The translations under genes and the position numbers were made by a program. Shown in pieces: positions 1-8,796 of a stretch of 64,000 nucleotides of DNA; within the stretch, counting starts at the first letter, position 1, and every line of letters begins with the position of its first letter. Origin of the DNA: Pseudorhodoferax sp. Leaf274 (GTDB lineage: Bacteria; Pseudomonadota; Gammaproteobacteria; Burkholderiales; Burkholderiaceae_C). The DNA is taken from the NCBI RefSeq assembly GCF_001422445.1, contig NZ_LMNA01000026.1, forward strand, positions 62,001-126,000, in the 5' to 3' direction. A model generated the notes under the pieces. It saw only the letters and a program-made list of their open reading frames with translations, did not search any database and had not been told where the DNA came from.

Positions 1-1
1 G

Positions 2-430
2 CTGGGGGCGGGCATCCTGAACTCGCTGATCTCGCTGACCATCGTGTTCATCCCGCAGATCGCGCGCGTGGCCGAGGCCGTGACCACGCAGGTGCGCGGG
101 CGCGACTACGTGGAAGCCGCGCGCGCCTCGGGCGCCAACGCCTTCACCATCGTGCGCGTGCACGTGCTGGGCAACGTGCTGGGGCCGATCTTCGTGTACG
201 CCACCAGCCTGATCGCGGTGTCGATGATCCTGGCCTCGGGCCTGTCGTTCCTGGGCCTGGGCGTGAAGCCGCCCGAGCCCGAGTGGGGCCTGATGCTCAA
301 CACGCTGCGCACCGCCATCTACGTGCAGCCATGGATCGCCGCGCTGCCAGGCGTGATGATCTTCATCACCTCGATCTCGTTCAACCTGCTCTCGGACGGG
401 TTGCGCACGGCCATGGACAACAAGGGGTGA
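2..430 (+). CDS. Peptide/nickel-type ABC transporter permease (DppC/OppC family), 3' part
   Basis: The reading frame is already open at the left edge, so the N-terminus lies outside the window; about 142 residues remain. It belongs to the inner-membrane permease family that forms the channel with a DppB-like partner for import of peptides or related amide compounds. The visible part carries the EAA cytoplasmic loop (positions 105-170, with the sequence EAARASGAN) that docks on the ATPases, followed by two hydrophobic segments ending in the family's typical [10 protein letters not shown] tail. The next gene, an OppF-type ATPase, starts five bases after the stop, so the two are co-transcribed. 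Substrate cannot be read from this fragment. Confidence 0.9.
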   Translation: MGAGILNSLISLTIVFIPQIARVAEAVTTQVRGRDYVEAARASGANAFTIVRVHVLGNVLGPIFVYATSLIAVSMILASGLSFLGLGVKPPEPEWGLMLNTLRTAIYVQPWIAALPGVMIFITSISFNLLSDGLRTAMDNKG

Positions 431-435
431 ACGCG

Positions 436-1494
436 ATGACGACCGAACTGCAAGCCGCCGCCGCGACGCTGGAGCATGCCGACGAGATCGGCGGCCCGGC
501 CCAGCCGCTGCTGACGATCCGCGGCCTCACGAAACACTTCGCGCTCAAGGGCGGCGCACTGCCCGGCGCGCCACGCAAGGTGGTGCGCGCCGTGGACGGC
601 GTGGACTTCGAGGTCCTGAAGGGCGAGACGCTGGGCGTGGTCGGCGAGTCCGGCTGCGGCAAGTCGACCACCGCGCGGCTGCTCATGCAGCTGATCGCCC
701 CGAGCGCGGGCGAGGTGGTGTTCGACGGGCGCACGGTGGGCAGCCGCGAGCTGCCGCTCAAGGAGTTCCGGCGCCAGGTGCAGATGGTGTTCCAGGACAG
801 CTATGCCTCGCTGAACCCGCGCCTGACGATCGAGGACTCCATCGCCTTCGGCCCGCAGGTGCACGGCGTGTCCACGCGCGAGTCGGTGGCGCGTGCGCGC
901 GACCTGCTGGCCCGCGTGGGCCTGGAGCCGGGCCGCTTCGCCGAGCGCTACCCGCATGAGCTGTCGGGCGGCCAGCGCCAGCGCGTGAACATCGCGCGCG
1001 CGCTGGCCTTGCAGCCGCGCATGGTGATCCTGGACGAGGCCGTCTCGGCGCTCGACAAGTCGGTCGAGGCGCAGGTGCTGAACCTGCTCATGGACCTGAA
1101 GGCCGAGTTCGGCCTGACCTATGTGTTCATCAGCCACGACCTCAACGTGGTGCGCTTCATCAGCGACCGCGTGATGGTGATGTACCTGGGCAAGGTGGCC
1201 GAGGTCGGCCCGTCGGAAGCGCTGTTCGACGACCCTGCCCATCCCTACACGCGCGCGCTGCTGTCGTCCATGCCGTCGATGGACCCGGACAACCGCACCA
1301 TGGAAGTGCCGCTGGCCGGCGACCCGCCCAACCCGATCGATCCACCGAGTGGCTGCCGCTTCCACCCGCGCTGCCCGCAGGCGGCGGCGGTCTGCTCGCG
1401 CACCGAACCGCAGCGTGTGGCGCGCGCGGAGCAGTCGGTGGCGTGCCTGATCCATCAACGCGGCAGCGGGCATCCACTGGCGCAGCTGGCATGA
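436..1494 (+). CDS. Peptide ABC transporter ATP-binding protein, DppF/OppF type
   Basis: Cytoplasmic ATPase of an oligopeptide/dipeptide importer, 352 residues. Walker A is GESGCGKST (residues 70-78), the signature is [15 protein letters not shown] and Walker B ends in [10 protein letters not shown]. The C-terminal oligopeptide-transporter extension is present, with the paired-cysteine segment [11 protein letters not shown] that many DppF proteins have. The ATG at 436 is preferred over earlier in-frame starts because it follows the permease stop by five bases and gives a normal N-terminus. Gene order here is permease-F-gap-D, whereas D usually precedes F with no gap. Confidence 0.93.
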   Translation: MTTELQAAAATLEHADEIGGPAQPLLTIRGLTKHFALKGGALPGAPRKVVRAVDGVDFEVLKGETLGVVGESGCGKSTTARLLMQLIAPSAGEVVFDGRTVGSRELPLKEFRRQVQMVFQDSYASLNPRLTIEDSIAFGPQVHGVSTRESVARARDLLARVGLEPGRFAERYPHELSGGQRQRVNIARALALQPRMVILDEAVSALDKSVEAQVLNLLMDLKAEFGLTYVFISHDLNVVRFISDRVMVMYLGKVAEVGPSEALFDDPAHPYTRALLSSMPSMDPDNRTMEVPLAGDPPNPIDPPSGCRFHPRCPQAAAVCSRTEPQRVARAEQSVACLIHQRGSGHPLAQLA

Positions 1495-1945
1495 GCCTCC
1501 CTCTTTGGCATGGCGCCCAGGCGGCGGCAGCGTGCCTGCGTTCTACGGCCCACGCTCGCGGAAACCGGCAGTGGCCTGCGGGACACACGCGCTTGAACAC
1601 CGGCGGCGCGCCAGAAGCGCGCATCGCCGTCGCGGATGGGGCCTGCGCCCGCAGGCCCACCGTCACCGCCCGACACGACGGTGACGCACGAGCGCGGACG
1701 CGCCGGTCGTGCGCCTTCGCACAAGCCCGACGTCAGGCAGGCGGTGCTGACATGCGGGCGCAGGGGCCATTCGCGGCCCAGAGATGGCCCGCAAGCCGCG
1801 CCATCGGCGGGCGAGCCCGCCCTTCTTCAGCCGCCCACAGCGCGCGCGAGCGTGCCCCGGAGAACGCGTGTCTGCGCCGCCTGCCATTGGGGCCGCCACC
1901 CTCGCGCGTCACGCAAAAAAACGACGACAGCAGAAAGACAGCCGC
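1495..1945 (+). other. 451-bp intergenic gap between the two peptide-transport ATPase genes
   Basis: No protein-like frame is seen on either strand; the open frames have arginine/alanine-rich compositions typical of unconstrained GC-rich DNA. It holds two perfect 8-bp inverted repeats side by side (1639-1658 and 1661-1686). A purine-rich stretch just before 1946 supplies a plausible ribosome binding site for the next gene. The gap may hold a terminator for the upstream genes and a separate promoter for the downstream ATPase and amidase, but no clear -35/-10 pair was recognised. Confidence 0.6.
1639..1686. repeat. Two adjacent perfect inverted repeats (stem-loops)
   Basis: GGGCCTGC (1639-1646) pairs with GCAGGCCC (1651-1658) across a 4-base loop. 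CGTCACCG (1661-1668) pairs with CGGTGACG (1679-1686) across a 10-base loop. Neither is followed by a T tract on either strand, so they are not standard intrinsic terminators. They could shield the 3' end of the upstream mRNA or form part of a REP-like element. Confidence 0.55.
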
Positions 1946-2956
1946 ATGAACACCACCGCAGAACCCTTCGTCCGCCTGCGCGACCTGCACGTCACCTTCA
2001 CCGGCGGCCGCAAGCCCGTGCAGTCCGTCAACGGCGTGAGCCTGGACCTGCGCCAGGGCGAGGTCGTCGCGCTGATCGGCGAATCCGGCTCGGGCAAGAG
2101 CGTGACCCTGCGCACGCTGCTGCGCCTGCATCCGCCGCGGCGCAGCCAGGTCACGGGCGAGGTGCGCGTGGCCGGCCGCGACGTGCTGGCCATGTCGGAC
2201 CGCGAACTGGCCGACTACCGCGGCAAGATGGTCTCGATGATCTTCCAGGAGCCGCTGCTGGCGCTGGACCCGGTCTACCCGGTGGGCGCGCAGATCGTCG
2301 AGTCGATCCGCCGGCACGAGAGCGTGTCCAAGGCCGAGGCCCACCAGCGCGCGCTGGCGTTGTTCGAGCGCGTGCGCATCCCGAGCCCCGAGCGCCGGCT
2401 GCAGGCCTACCCGCACGAGATGTCGGGCGGCATGCGCCAGCGCGCCATGATCGCGCTGGCCCTGGCCTGCAAGCCGCAGGTGCTGCTGGCCGACGAGCCC
2501 ACCACCGCGCTGGACGCGACCGTGCAGATCCAGATCCTCCTGCTGCTGCGCGAGCTGCAGCGCGACCTGGGCCTGTCGGTGCTGTTCGTCACGCACGACA
2601 TCGGCGCGGCCGTCGAGGTGGCCGACCGCATCGCCGTGATGTATGCCGGCCGCATCGTCGAGGAAGGCACGGCGCGCGAGCTGATCCGCGCGCCGCGCCA
2701 CCCCTACACCGTGGCCCTGCTCAAGAGCCGCGCGCACGGCGCGCTGGCCAAGGGCGCACGGCTGGAGACCATCGCCGGCGCGCCGCCCGACCTGGCTGCG
2801 CTGCCGGCAGGCTGCGCATTCGCGGCACGCTGCAGCCTGGCCGAGGCGGCCTGCCTGCAGACCCGGCCCGAGCCCGTGACCCTTGCACCGGGCCACCGTG
2901 CACGCTGCCTGCGCACCGACGCCGTGGCCGCGCTGGCGCCCGCGACCGTCGGCTGA
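1946..2956 (+). CDS. Peptide ABC transporter ATP-binding protein, DppD/OppD type
   Basis: Second ATPase of the peptide importer, 336 residues. Walker A is GESGSGKSV (residues 45-53), the signature is [15 protein letters not shown] and Walker B is followed by ADEPTTALD, which is the OppD/DppD form. The C-terminal dimerisation/cysteine segment ([15 protein letters not shown]) is present. ATG 1946 lies behind a purine-rich stretch (acagcagaaagac). It is 29 bp upstream of the amidase and probably co-transcribed with it, which suggests that the imported compound is an amide or peptide cleaved by that enzyme. Its separation from the F-type ATPase by 451 bp is unusual. Confidence 0.92.
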   Translation: MNTTAEPFVRLRDLHVTFTGGRKPVQSVNGVSLDLRQGEVVALIGESGSGKSVTLRTLLRLHPPRRSQVTGEVRVAGRDVLAMSDRELADYRGKMVSMIFQEPLLALDPVYPVGAQIVESIRRHESVSKAEAHQRALALFERVRIPSPERRLQAYPHEMSGGMRQRAMIALALACKPQVLLADEPTTALDATVQIQILLLLRELQRDLGLSVLFVTHDIGAAVEVADRIAVMYAGRIVEEGTARELIRAPRHPYTVALLKSRAHGALAKGARLETIAGAPPDLAALPAGCAFAARCSLAEAACLQTRPEPVTLAPGHRARCLRTDAVAALAPATVG

Positions 2957-2985
2957 ACACCCCCCTCACACCGGAAACCGCAACG

Positions 2986-4167
2986 ATGCCTTTGCACGAC
3001 CCCGCCCACGCCTTCGTCCCGTACCCCGACGTGCCCGTTCCCGCGGCGCACACCGGCCCCTTGAGCGGCCTGAGCTTCGCGGTCAAGGACCTGTACGACG
3101 TGGCCGGCTACCCGACCGGCGGCGGCAGCCCCATCGTGCTGGCGATGTCGGGCATCAAGACACGCAACGCGCCCGTGGTCCAGCAGCTGCTGGACGCGGG
3201 TGCGCGCTTCGTCGGCAAGACCGTGACCGACGAACTCGCGTTCTCGATGAACGGCAACAACGCCCACTTCGGCGCGCCCATCAACGGCGCGGCGCCGGAC
3301 CGCATCACGGGCGGCTCGTCCTCGGGCTCGGCTTCGGCCGTGTCGTCCCGGCTCTGCGACTTCGCGCTGGGCAGCGACACCGGCGGCTCGGTGCGCGCGC
3401 CGGCCAACCACTGCAGGCTGTACGGCATCCGGCCCACGCACGGCCGCATCAGCCTGGAGGCCACGCTGGACCTGGCGCCCAGCCTGGACACCTGCGGCTG
3501 GTTCGCACGCGACGCACAGACCTTCGCGCGCGTGGGCGCCGTGCTGCTGGGCGACGACCCGGCGCCGCTGCCGGCCAAGCTGCGGCTGCTGCGCCCCACC
3601 GATGTCTGGTCGCTGGTCGAGGCGTCCGTGGCCGACGCGCTGGCCGCAGCGGTGGCCCGTGTCGAGCAGGCCTTCGGCCAGGCCGCCGACTGCCGCGTGG
3701 CGATGGAATCGTGGGACGCGATGTACTGGAACTTCCGCTACGTCCAGGCGCGCGAGGCCTGGCTGACCGACGGCCCGCTGATCGAGCGCTTCGCGCCGCC
3801 GCTTGGGCCGGGGGTGGCCGAACGCTTCGCCTGGTCGCGCGAGGTGACCGACGCCCAGGTGCAGGCCGCGCGCGCGTTCCGCGAGAAGTTCCGCGGCGGG
3901 CTGGCCACGCTGCTCGGCCAGGACGGCGTGCTGGTCATGCCCACCATGCCCGACATCGCGCCGCTGCGCAGCGAGGGCGAAGCGGGCCTGGAGACCTACC
4001 GCAACCGCGCGATCCAGATGCTGTGCCTGGCCGGGCTGTCGGGCTTTCCGCAGATCTCTTTGCCGCTGGCGCAGCGCGAGGGCGCGCCGCTGGGGCTGTC
4101 GCTGCTGGGGCCGGCGGGGTCGGACCGCTCGCTGCTCGCGCTGGCGGAGCGGATCGCGCCGGGCTGA
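2986..4167 (+). CDS. Amidase signature family hydrolase
   Basis: Hydrolyses a C-N amide bond using the Ser-cisSer-Lys triad. The triad is visible: Lys34 in FAVKDLYDV, the cis-Ser at about 111 in the GGSSSGSA loop, and the nucleophile Ser135 in SDTGGSVRAP. At 393 residues it is shorter than GatA (about 480) and resembles stand-alone amidases of the AtzE/AtzF type more than the tRNA amidotransferase subunit; no gatB or gatC is nearby. No signal peptide, so cytoplasmic. It follows the DppD gene by 29 bp, which suggests that it acts on the imported compound. Specificity cannot be deduced. Confidence 0.9.
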   Translation: MPLHDPAHAFVPYPDVPVPAAHTGPLSGLSFAVKDLYDVAGYPTGGGSPIVLAMSGIKTRNAPVVQQLLDAGARFVGKTVTDELAFSMNGNNAHFGAPINGAAPDRITGGSSSGSASAVSSRLCDFALGSDTGGSVRAPANHCRLYGIRPTHGRISLEATLDLAPSLDTCGWFARDAQTFARVGAVLLGDDPAPLPAKLRLLRPTDVWSLVEASVADALAAAVARVEQAFGQAADCRVAMESWDAMYWNFRYVQAREAWLTDGPLIERFAPPLGPGVAERFAWSREVTDAQVQAARAFREKFRGGLATLLGQDGVLVMPTMPDIAPLRSEGEAGLETYRNRAIQMLCLAGLSGFPQISLPLAQREGAPLGLSLLGPAGSDRSLLALAERIAPG

Positions 4168-4199
4168 AGCGTGCGGGTGGGGTCGGCGTGATTCGGTGA

Positions 4200-4220
4200 C
4201 AATAAGAACAATTCTTATCC
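4200..4220. promoter_or_regulatory. Putative Fur box upstream of the fecI-like gene
   Basis: A perfect dyad ATAAGAA (4202-4208) / TTCTTAT (4212-4218) with a 3-base centre lies in an AT-rich island within GC-rich DNA. Spacing and sequence fit the Fur consensus (GATAATGATAATCATTATC) partially. It lies about 70 bp before the sigma-factor start, as expected if iron-loaded Fur represses the iron-uptake regulators. Confidence 0.75.
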
Positions 4221-4289
4221 ACCCACGCCACAGCCCGGCCGCGGCCAGTCGCTCCGCTGCGGGAATGGGCAACCGTCACGGGCCGAGCC

Positions 4290-4796
4290 TTGCTGGAGCG
4301 ATACCACCGCGAACTGCTGAACTTCCTCGCCCGCCAGGTGCGCGACCGCGATGCCGCGGCAGACCTGGCGCAGGAAAGCTATGTGCGCGTGCTGGCGGTG
4401 CAGCATGCAGGGCAGGCCATCGTCGACATGCGCGCCCTGCTCTACCGCACGGCGCACAACCTGCTCGTCGACCGCCACCGCCGCGCCGCCGTCAGGCGGC
4501 ATGACGACCTGGATGCGCTGGCCGAGCACGAACAGCCCCATGCCCCCGCGCACCTGCAACCCGAGGAGGCACTGGCCGCGATGCAGGTGGTGCGCGCCTA
4601 CGTGGCCACCATCGAAGCCCTGCCCCCGCGTTGCCGCGAGGCCTTCGTGCTGCACGTGTTCGACGGGCTCAGCCATGCGCAGGTGGGCCAGCACATGGGC
4701 ATCTCCGCCAGCATGGTGGAAAAGCACATCGTCCGGGCCATGGTGGCGTGCAAGCTCTGCGCGCGGCAACTGCGCGAAGGCCGGCAGGGTGGGTGA
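4290..4796 (+). CDS. FecI-like ECF RNA polymerase sigma factor
   Basis: 168-residue ECF sigma factor of the iron-starvation group. Region 2 includes DLAQESYVRVLA, and region 4 holds the helix-turn-helix SHAQVGQHMGISASMVEKHI, typical of FecI/PvdS-type factors. No ATG is available in frame; the proposed start is TTG 4290, which gives the usual N-terminus beginning just before YHRELLNFL. The frame is open back to about 4206, so a slightly longer product from a rare start is possible. It is followed 48 bp later by fecR and then by an STN-containing TonB receptor, the standard cell-surface signalling arrangement. A Fur-like box lies upstream. Confidence 0.9.
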   Translation: MLERYHRELLNFLARQVRDRDAAADLAQESYVRVLAVQHAGQAIVDMRALLYRTAHNLLVDRHRRAAVRRHDDLDALAEHEQPHAPAHLQPEEALAAMQVVRAYVATIEALPPRCREAFVLHVFDGLSHAQVGQHMGISASMVEKHIVRAMVACKLCARQLREGRQGG

Positions 4797-4844
4797 TCGC
4801 CCCGGCTGCTGCGTCTACATTGGCAGGCCTTTTCACAAGTTGCC

Positions 4845-6002
4845 ATGCGCCTGAGCTCGCCCGTCGCCCATCCGCCCCATCACCGCGCAGCGGCCGATGA
4901 AGATGCTGACGCGCGCGAGTTCGACGCCTTCGCGCGCGAGCAGGACCCGCTGGATGTCGCGGCCGCCACCTGGGCCGCGCGCCGCCGCAACGGCCTCGAT
5001 GCCCGCGGCAACGCGGAGCTGCAGGAGTGGCTCGGTGCCGACCCGCGCCACGCGGACGCGCTGGCGGACATGGACGAGACCTTCGGCGAAGTCGGCCAGT
5101 TGCCGAAGGGCGAGGTCGCGCCCCTGCGCGCGGCACTGCCCGTGCGGCCGGCGCGTCTCGCCGCGCCGCCGCGGCCGCCCGTGCCTGAGGCCACGCGCTG
5201 GTGGACCGGTGGGGGCCGCCTGTTCCCGCACGCCGCCATCGCCCTGCTGCTGGCGCTGGCCGTCGGCGGCGGCTGGCTGGGCTGGGACCGCTGGCAGCAG
5301 CAGCCGACCTTCGTGCAAACCTTTGCCACGGAACGTGGGCAGCAGCGGTCGGTCACGCTGCCCGATGCCGCGTCCGGCGGCAGCGCGCTGCAACTGGACA
5401 CCGCCACCCGGCTGGAAGCCCGCCTCTACCGCGGCCACCGCGAGGTGCGCCTGGACCACGGCCAGGCCATGTTCAGCGTGCATGCCGACCCCGCGCGGCC
5501 GTTCCATGTGCTGGCCGGCCCGCTGCGCATCACGGTGGTGGGCACGCGCTTCTCGGTGCGGCACACGGCCTCGGGCATCGATGCCGGCAAGACCGTGGTG
5601 TCGGTCGAGGAAGGCCATGTGCGGGTGTCGTCCATCACGCCGGGCGGCCCGGAGCATGCAGCGGCAGCGGCACAGGCGTCGGTCGAACTGGGCGCCGGCC
5701 TCATGGTCACCGCCGGCCAGGACGGCCGCCTCGGGCCGGCCACGCCGGTGGCCACGGCCGCGATCGCGCCCTGGCGCAGCGGCCGCATCAGCTTCGAGCA
5801 CACGCCGCTGCACGAGGCGCTGGCCGAGTTCGAGCGCTACGGCCGCACCGGGCTCGTGGTGCGCGACCCCGCCGTCGCCGCGCTGCCGGTGGGCGGCAGC
5901 TACAACCTGCGGCAGTTCCAGCATTTCGCGCGTGCGCTGCCGGAGATCCTGCCGGTGCGCCTGGTGCCGGCCGGCGACGTCACCGACATCGTGGCGCGCT
6001 GA
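4845..6002 (+). CDS. FecR-family transmembrane sigma regulator
   Basis: 385-residue inner-membrane sensor that passes the signal from the TonB receptor to the FecI-like sigma factor. The N-terminal cytoplasmic part (residues about 30-85) shows the DUF4880-type pattern, with AATWAARRRNG and LQEWLGADPRHADALADMD. One membrane segment lies near residues 125-143. The periplasmic FecR domain (about 165-275) contains RLEARLYRGHREVRLDHGQAMFSV and the C-terminal part is STN-like (SFEHTPLHEALAEFERYG). It lies between fecI and the receptor gene, as in other Fec-type systems. Confidence 0.92.
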   Translation: MRLSSPVAHPPHHRAAADEDADAREFDAFAREQDPLDVAAATWAARRRNGLDARGNAELQEWLGADPRHADALADMDETFGEVGQLPKGEVAPLRAALPVRPARLAAPPRPPVPEATRWWTGGGRLFPHAAIALLLALAVGGGWLGWDRWQQQPTFVQTFATERGQQRSVTLPDAASGGSALQLDTATRLEARLYRGHREVRLDHGQAMFSVHADPARPFHVLAGPLRITVVGTRFSVRHTASGIDAGKTVVSVEEGHVRVSSITPGGPEHAAAAAQASVELGAGLMVTAGQDGRLGPATPVATAAIAPWRSGRISFEHTPLHEALAEFERYGRTGLVVRDPAVAALPVGGSYNLRQFQHFARALPEILPVRLVPAGDVTDIVAR

Positions 6003-6134
6003 GCAGGCGCGCCACTCCCAAAAAAGTTCTGCCGCGACCTGAGGATTCCGGCCGGCGGCGCGTCTTCAACGGTGACAAGGGCCTGCGCAGCACGCAGCCG
6101 CCCGGCATTCCAACACCGTCGAGGAGTCTCCACC

Positions 6135-8513
6135 ATGCGCACTGCGCGTTTCCGTTTCGCTCCCCTGGCACTGGCCGCGGCTGTCGCCGCAGCCCTGGCG
6201 GCCACCGCCCCGCCGGCCGCTGCGCAGGCGGCAGCACCCGTCGCCATCGCCATCCCGTCGCAGCCGCTGGCCCAGGCGCTGAACGAACTGGCACGCCAGG
6301 CCAACCTGCAGATGAGCTTCCCGGCCGCGCTCGTGGCGGGCAAGACGGCGCCGGCCGTCTCCGGCCAGCTCACACCGCGTGCAGCGCTGGACCGCCTGCT
6401 CGCCGGCAGCGGCCTGGTGGGGGTGGTCGAGCAAGGCGCGGTCATCGTCCGCGCGGCGAACACCGGCACCGCCCTGCCCACGGTGGAGGTGAAGGCCGCC
6501 GCCGATGCCGCCGCCCCGCCACCGGTCTATGCGGGTGGCCAGACCGCCCGCGGCGGCCGCGCCGGCCTGCTGGGCAACCGCGACACCATGGACACCGCCT
6601 TCAGCGTCACGCAGTACACCGCGCAGCTGATCGAGGACCAGCAGGCCCAGAACATCGGCGACATCCTGGTGAACGACCCCTCGGTGCGCAACACCTATGC
6701 GCGCGGCGCCGGCCGCGACGAGTTCAACATCCGCGGCTTCACGCTGTTCAACTACGACGTGTCCTTCAACGGCCTGTACGGCCTGTCGCCCCGCAACGCC
6801 AGTTCGCTGATCGGCGTGGAGCGCGTGGAGGTGCTGCGCGGCCCGAACGCCCTGCTCAACGGCATGGCGCCGGCCGGCTCGGTCGGCGGCGCGGTCAACC
6901 TGGTGCCCAAGCGTGCCGGCGCCACGCCGCTCAACCGCGTCACGCTCTCTACCATCGACGACGGCCAGTTCGGCACGCACCTCGACCTGGGCCGCCGCTT
7001 CGGCGCCGACCAGCAACTCGGCGTGCGCGTGAACGCGCTGCACCGTTCGGGCGACACGCCCGTGGACCACTCCAGCGAAAAGCTCGACGCGGTCACGCTG
7101 GGCCTGGATCTCCAGGGCGAACGCTTCCGCATCGAGGCCGACCTGAACCACCAGAACCGCACCACGCGCGCGCGCAGCAGCCTGCTGTTTCCGCCGGAGG
7201 CCGGCATCGCGGTCGGCCCGGCGCCGGACGCCAAGCGCAACTTCCTGGAAGAGTGGACCTTCTGGAAGGCGAAGGAGACCTCGGCCCTGGTGCGCGCGGA
7301 GGTCGACGTGGCGCCGGACGTCAAGGTCTATGGCGCCGTGGGCCGGCAGACCTACGACTTCGCCAGCCTGCAGACCAGCTCGCTGATGCTCAACACCGAA
7401 GGCGACATCGTGTCGCGCCCCGCGCGGCTCGACGAGTACGTCGACACCACGACGGCCGAAGCCGGCATCCGCGGCAAATTAAGCACCGGCGCGCTGCGCC
7501 ACGAGCCGGTGCTCGGCCTGAGCACCTACAACCTCGACCAGGGCACGCTGCGCGCCACGGGTGCGCTGATCCGCTCGAACATCTACGACCCGACGCCGAA
7601 CCCGCGCCCCAACATTGCGCTGGCGGGCCCGATCCCGAAGGTCGGCGAAACGCGGTTGCGCAGCGTGGCTCTGGTCGACACGGTGTCCTTCGACGACGGG
7701 CGCTTCCAGGTCACGCTGGGCGCGCGCCGGCAGAGCGTCGAGACGACGTCGTTCAACGGCGCGACGGGTGCCGTCACGACGCATTACGACAAGTCCGCCG
7801 TCACGCCGGTCGCCACCGTCCTCTTCAAGGCGAGCCCGGCGCTCTCCTTCTACGGCAACTACATCGAAGGCCTGAGCCAGGGCCCGACGGCGCCCACCGG
7901 TGCCGCCAACGCCGGCGAGATCTTCGCGCCGGGCAAGTCGAAGCAGCACGAGGTCGGCGCCAAGTACGACGCGGGCAACTTCGTCACGACGCTGAGCGTG
8001 TTCCAGATCGAGCGCCCGAACGGCTTCCTGAATCCGGCCACGCAGCGCTTCGGCATGGACGGCCTGCAGCGCAACCGCGGCGTCGAACTGCTCACGCAAG
8101 GCCAGGCCATGGCCGGGCTGCGCTTGCTGGGGGGCGCCGCCTACACCGACGGCAAGCTCGACAGGACCGAAGGCGGCGAGAACGACGGCCGCACCGCCCC
8201 CGCGACGCCGAAGCTGCAGCTCAACGCCGCCGGCGAATGGGACGCGAGCTTCCTCGAAGGCCTGACCCTCACGGCACGCGCCGTGCGCACGAGCGCACAG
8301 TACGTCGACGCGGCGAACACGCAACGCCTGCCCGCGTGGACGCGCTTCGACCTCGGCGCCCGCTACCGTTTCTCGACCGGCGCCGTGCCGATCACGCTGC
8401 GCGCCACCATGGAGAACGTGGCCAACAAGAACTACTGGCTCTCGGCCGCGCGCGAAGGCCTGACGGTCGGCGCGCCGCGCACCTTGCTGGTGTCGCTGAC
8501 CGCCGACTTCTGA
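6135..8513 (+). CDS. TonB-dependent siderophore receptor with N-terminal STN signalling domain
   Basis: Outer-membrane receptor of 792 residues for a ferric siderophore (ligand unknown). It has a signal peptide cleaved near APPAAAQA (about residue 32), then an STN/secretin domain (about 36-112) that contacts FecR, a possible TonB box around PTVEVKA, a plug domain with IRGF and VEVLRGPNALLNG, and a beta-barrel ending in the aromatic C-terminus TADF. The ATG at 6135 follows a GAGG-type ribosome binding site and gives a complete signal peptide. The STN domain together with the fecI/fecR genes shows this is a transducing receptor that probably induces its own operon. Confidence 0.93.
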   Translation: MRTARFRFAPLALAAAVAAALAATAPPAAAQAAAPVAIAIPSQPLAQALNELARQANLQMSFPAALVAGKTAPAVSGQLTPRAALDRLLAGSGLVGVVEQGAVIVRAANTGTALPTVEVKAAADAAAPPPVYAGGQTARGGRAGLLGNRDTMDTAFSVTQYTAQLIEDQQAQNIGDILVNDPSVRNTYARGAGRDEFNIRGFTLFNYDVSFNGLYGLSPRNASSLIGVERVEVLRGPNALLNGMAPAGSVGGAVNLVPKRAGATPLNRVTLSTIDDGQFGTHLDLGRRFGADQQLGVRVNALHRSGDTPVDHSSEKLDAVTLGLDLQGERFRIEADLNHQNRTTRARSSLLFPPEAGIAVGPAPDAKRNFLEEWTFWKAKETSALVRAEVDVAPDVKVYGAVGRQTYDFASLQTSSLMLNTEGDIVSRPARLDEYVDTTTAEAGIRGKLSTGALRHEPVLGLSTYNLDQGTLRATGALIRSNIYDPTPNPRPNIALAGPIPKVGETRLRSVALVDTVSFDDGRFQVTLGARRQSVETTSFNGATGAVTTHYDKSAVTPVATVLFKASPALSFYGNYIEGLSQGPTAPTGAANAGEIFAPGKSKQHEVGAKYDAGNFVTTLSVFQIERPNGFLNPATQRFGMDGLQRNRGVELLTQGQAMAGLRLLGGAAYTDGKLDRTEGGENDGRTAPATPKLQLNAAGEWDASFLEGLTLTARAVRTSAQYVDAANTQRLPAWTRFDLGARYRFSTGAVPITLRATMENVANKNYWLSAAREGLTVGAPRTLLVSLTADF

Positions 8514-8517
8514 TCCT

Positions 8518-8796
8518 GTGGGCAAGGCCCAGGGTTCGGGCGCGCTGGCGATCGCGTCGCGCGCACTGGCCGCGGCCGTGGGCGGCTACCTGCTGGCCAG
8601 CGTGCTGCCGGTGCCCTTCGCGGCGCTGTGGCCGATGGCGCGCGTCGACGCGGCGCTCGCGGCCATGGAGGCGAGCTTCGCCGTGTACACCGCCGCCGTG
8701 ATGTGGGCCTTCGCGGCACGCAGTGCAGCCGTGGCGTGGGCGGGCCTCGCCATCGCGCTGGCCTGCGCCGCGCTGGCCGCCTGGGCCGTGCTGTGA
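8518..8796 (+). CDS. Small membrane protein, DUF3649-like, iron-uptake associated
   Basis: 92-residue protein starting with GTG 8518, two bases after the receptor stop. Three hydrophobic segments fill almost the whole length, so it should be an inner-membrane protein. Its size, position between a TonB siderophore receptor and a PepSY-TM gene, and composition match the DUF3649 family, which usually occurs in exactly this context. Its role is unproven; with the PepSY-TM neighbour it may help reduce or release siderophore iron. The stop overlaps the next start (GTGA), so translation of the two is coupled. Confidence 0.75.
   Translation: MGKAQGSGALAIASRALAAAVGGYLLASVLPVPFAALWPMARVDAALAAMEASFAVYTAAVMWAFAARSAAVAWAGLAIALACAALAAWAVL

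Noticed and set aside
4196..4504. Plus-strand GTG-started frame upstream of and overlapping fecI
   Set aside because: Its start lies in the Fur-like dyad and its product lacks sigma-factor motifs, while the overlapping frame has them.
5201..8701. A 1166-codon plus-strand open frame over fecR and the TonB receptor
   Set aside because: Composition is Arg/Pro/Gly-rich with no domain; the other frame carries clear FecR and receptor motifs.
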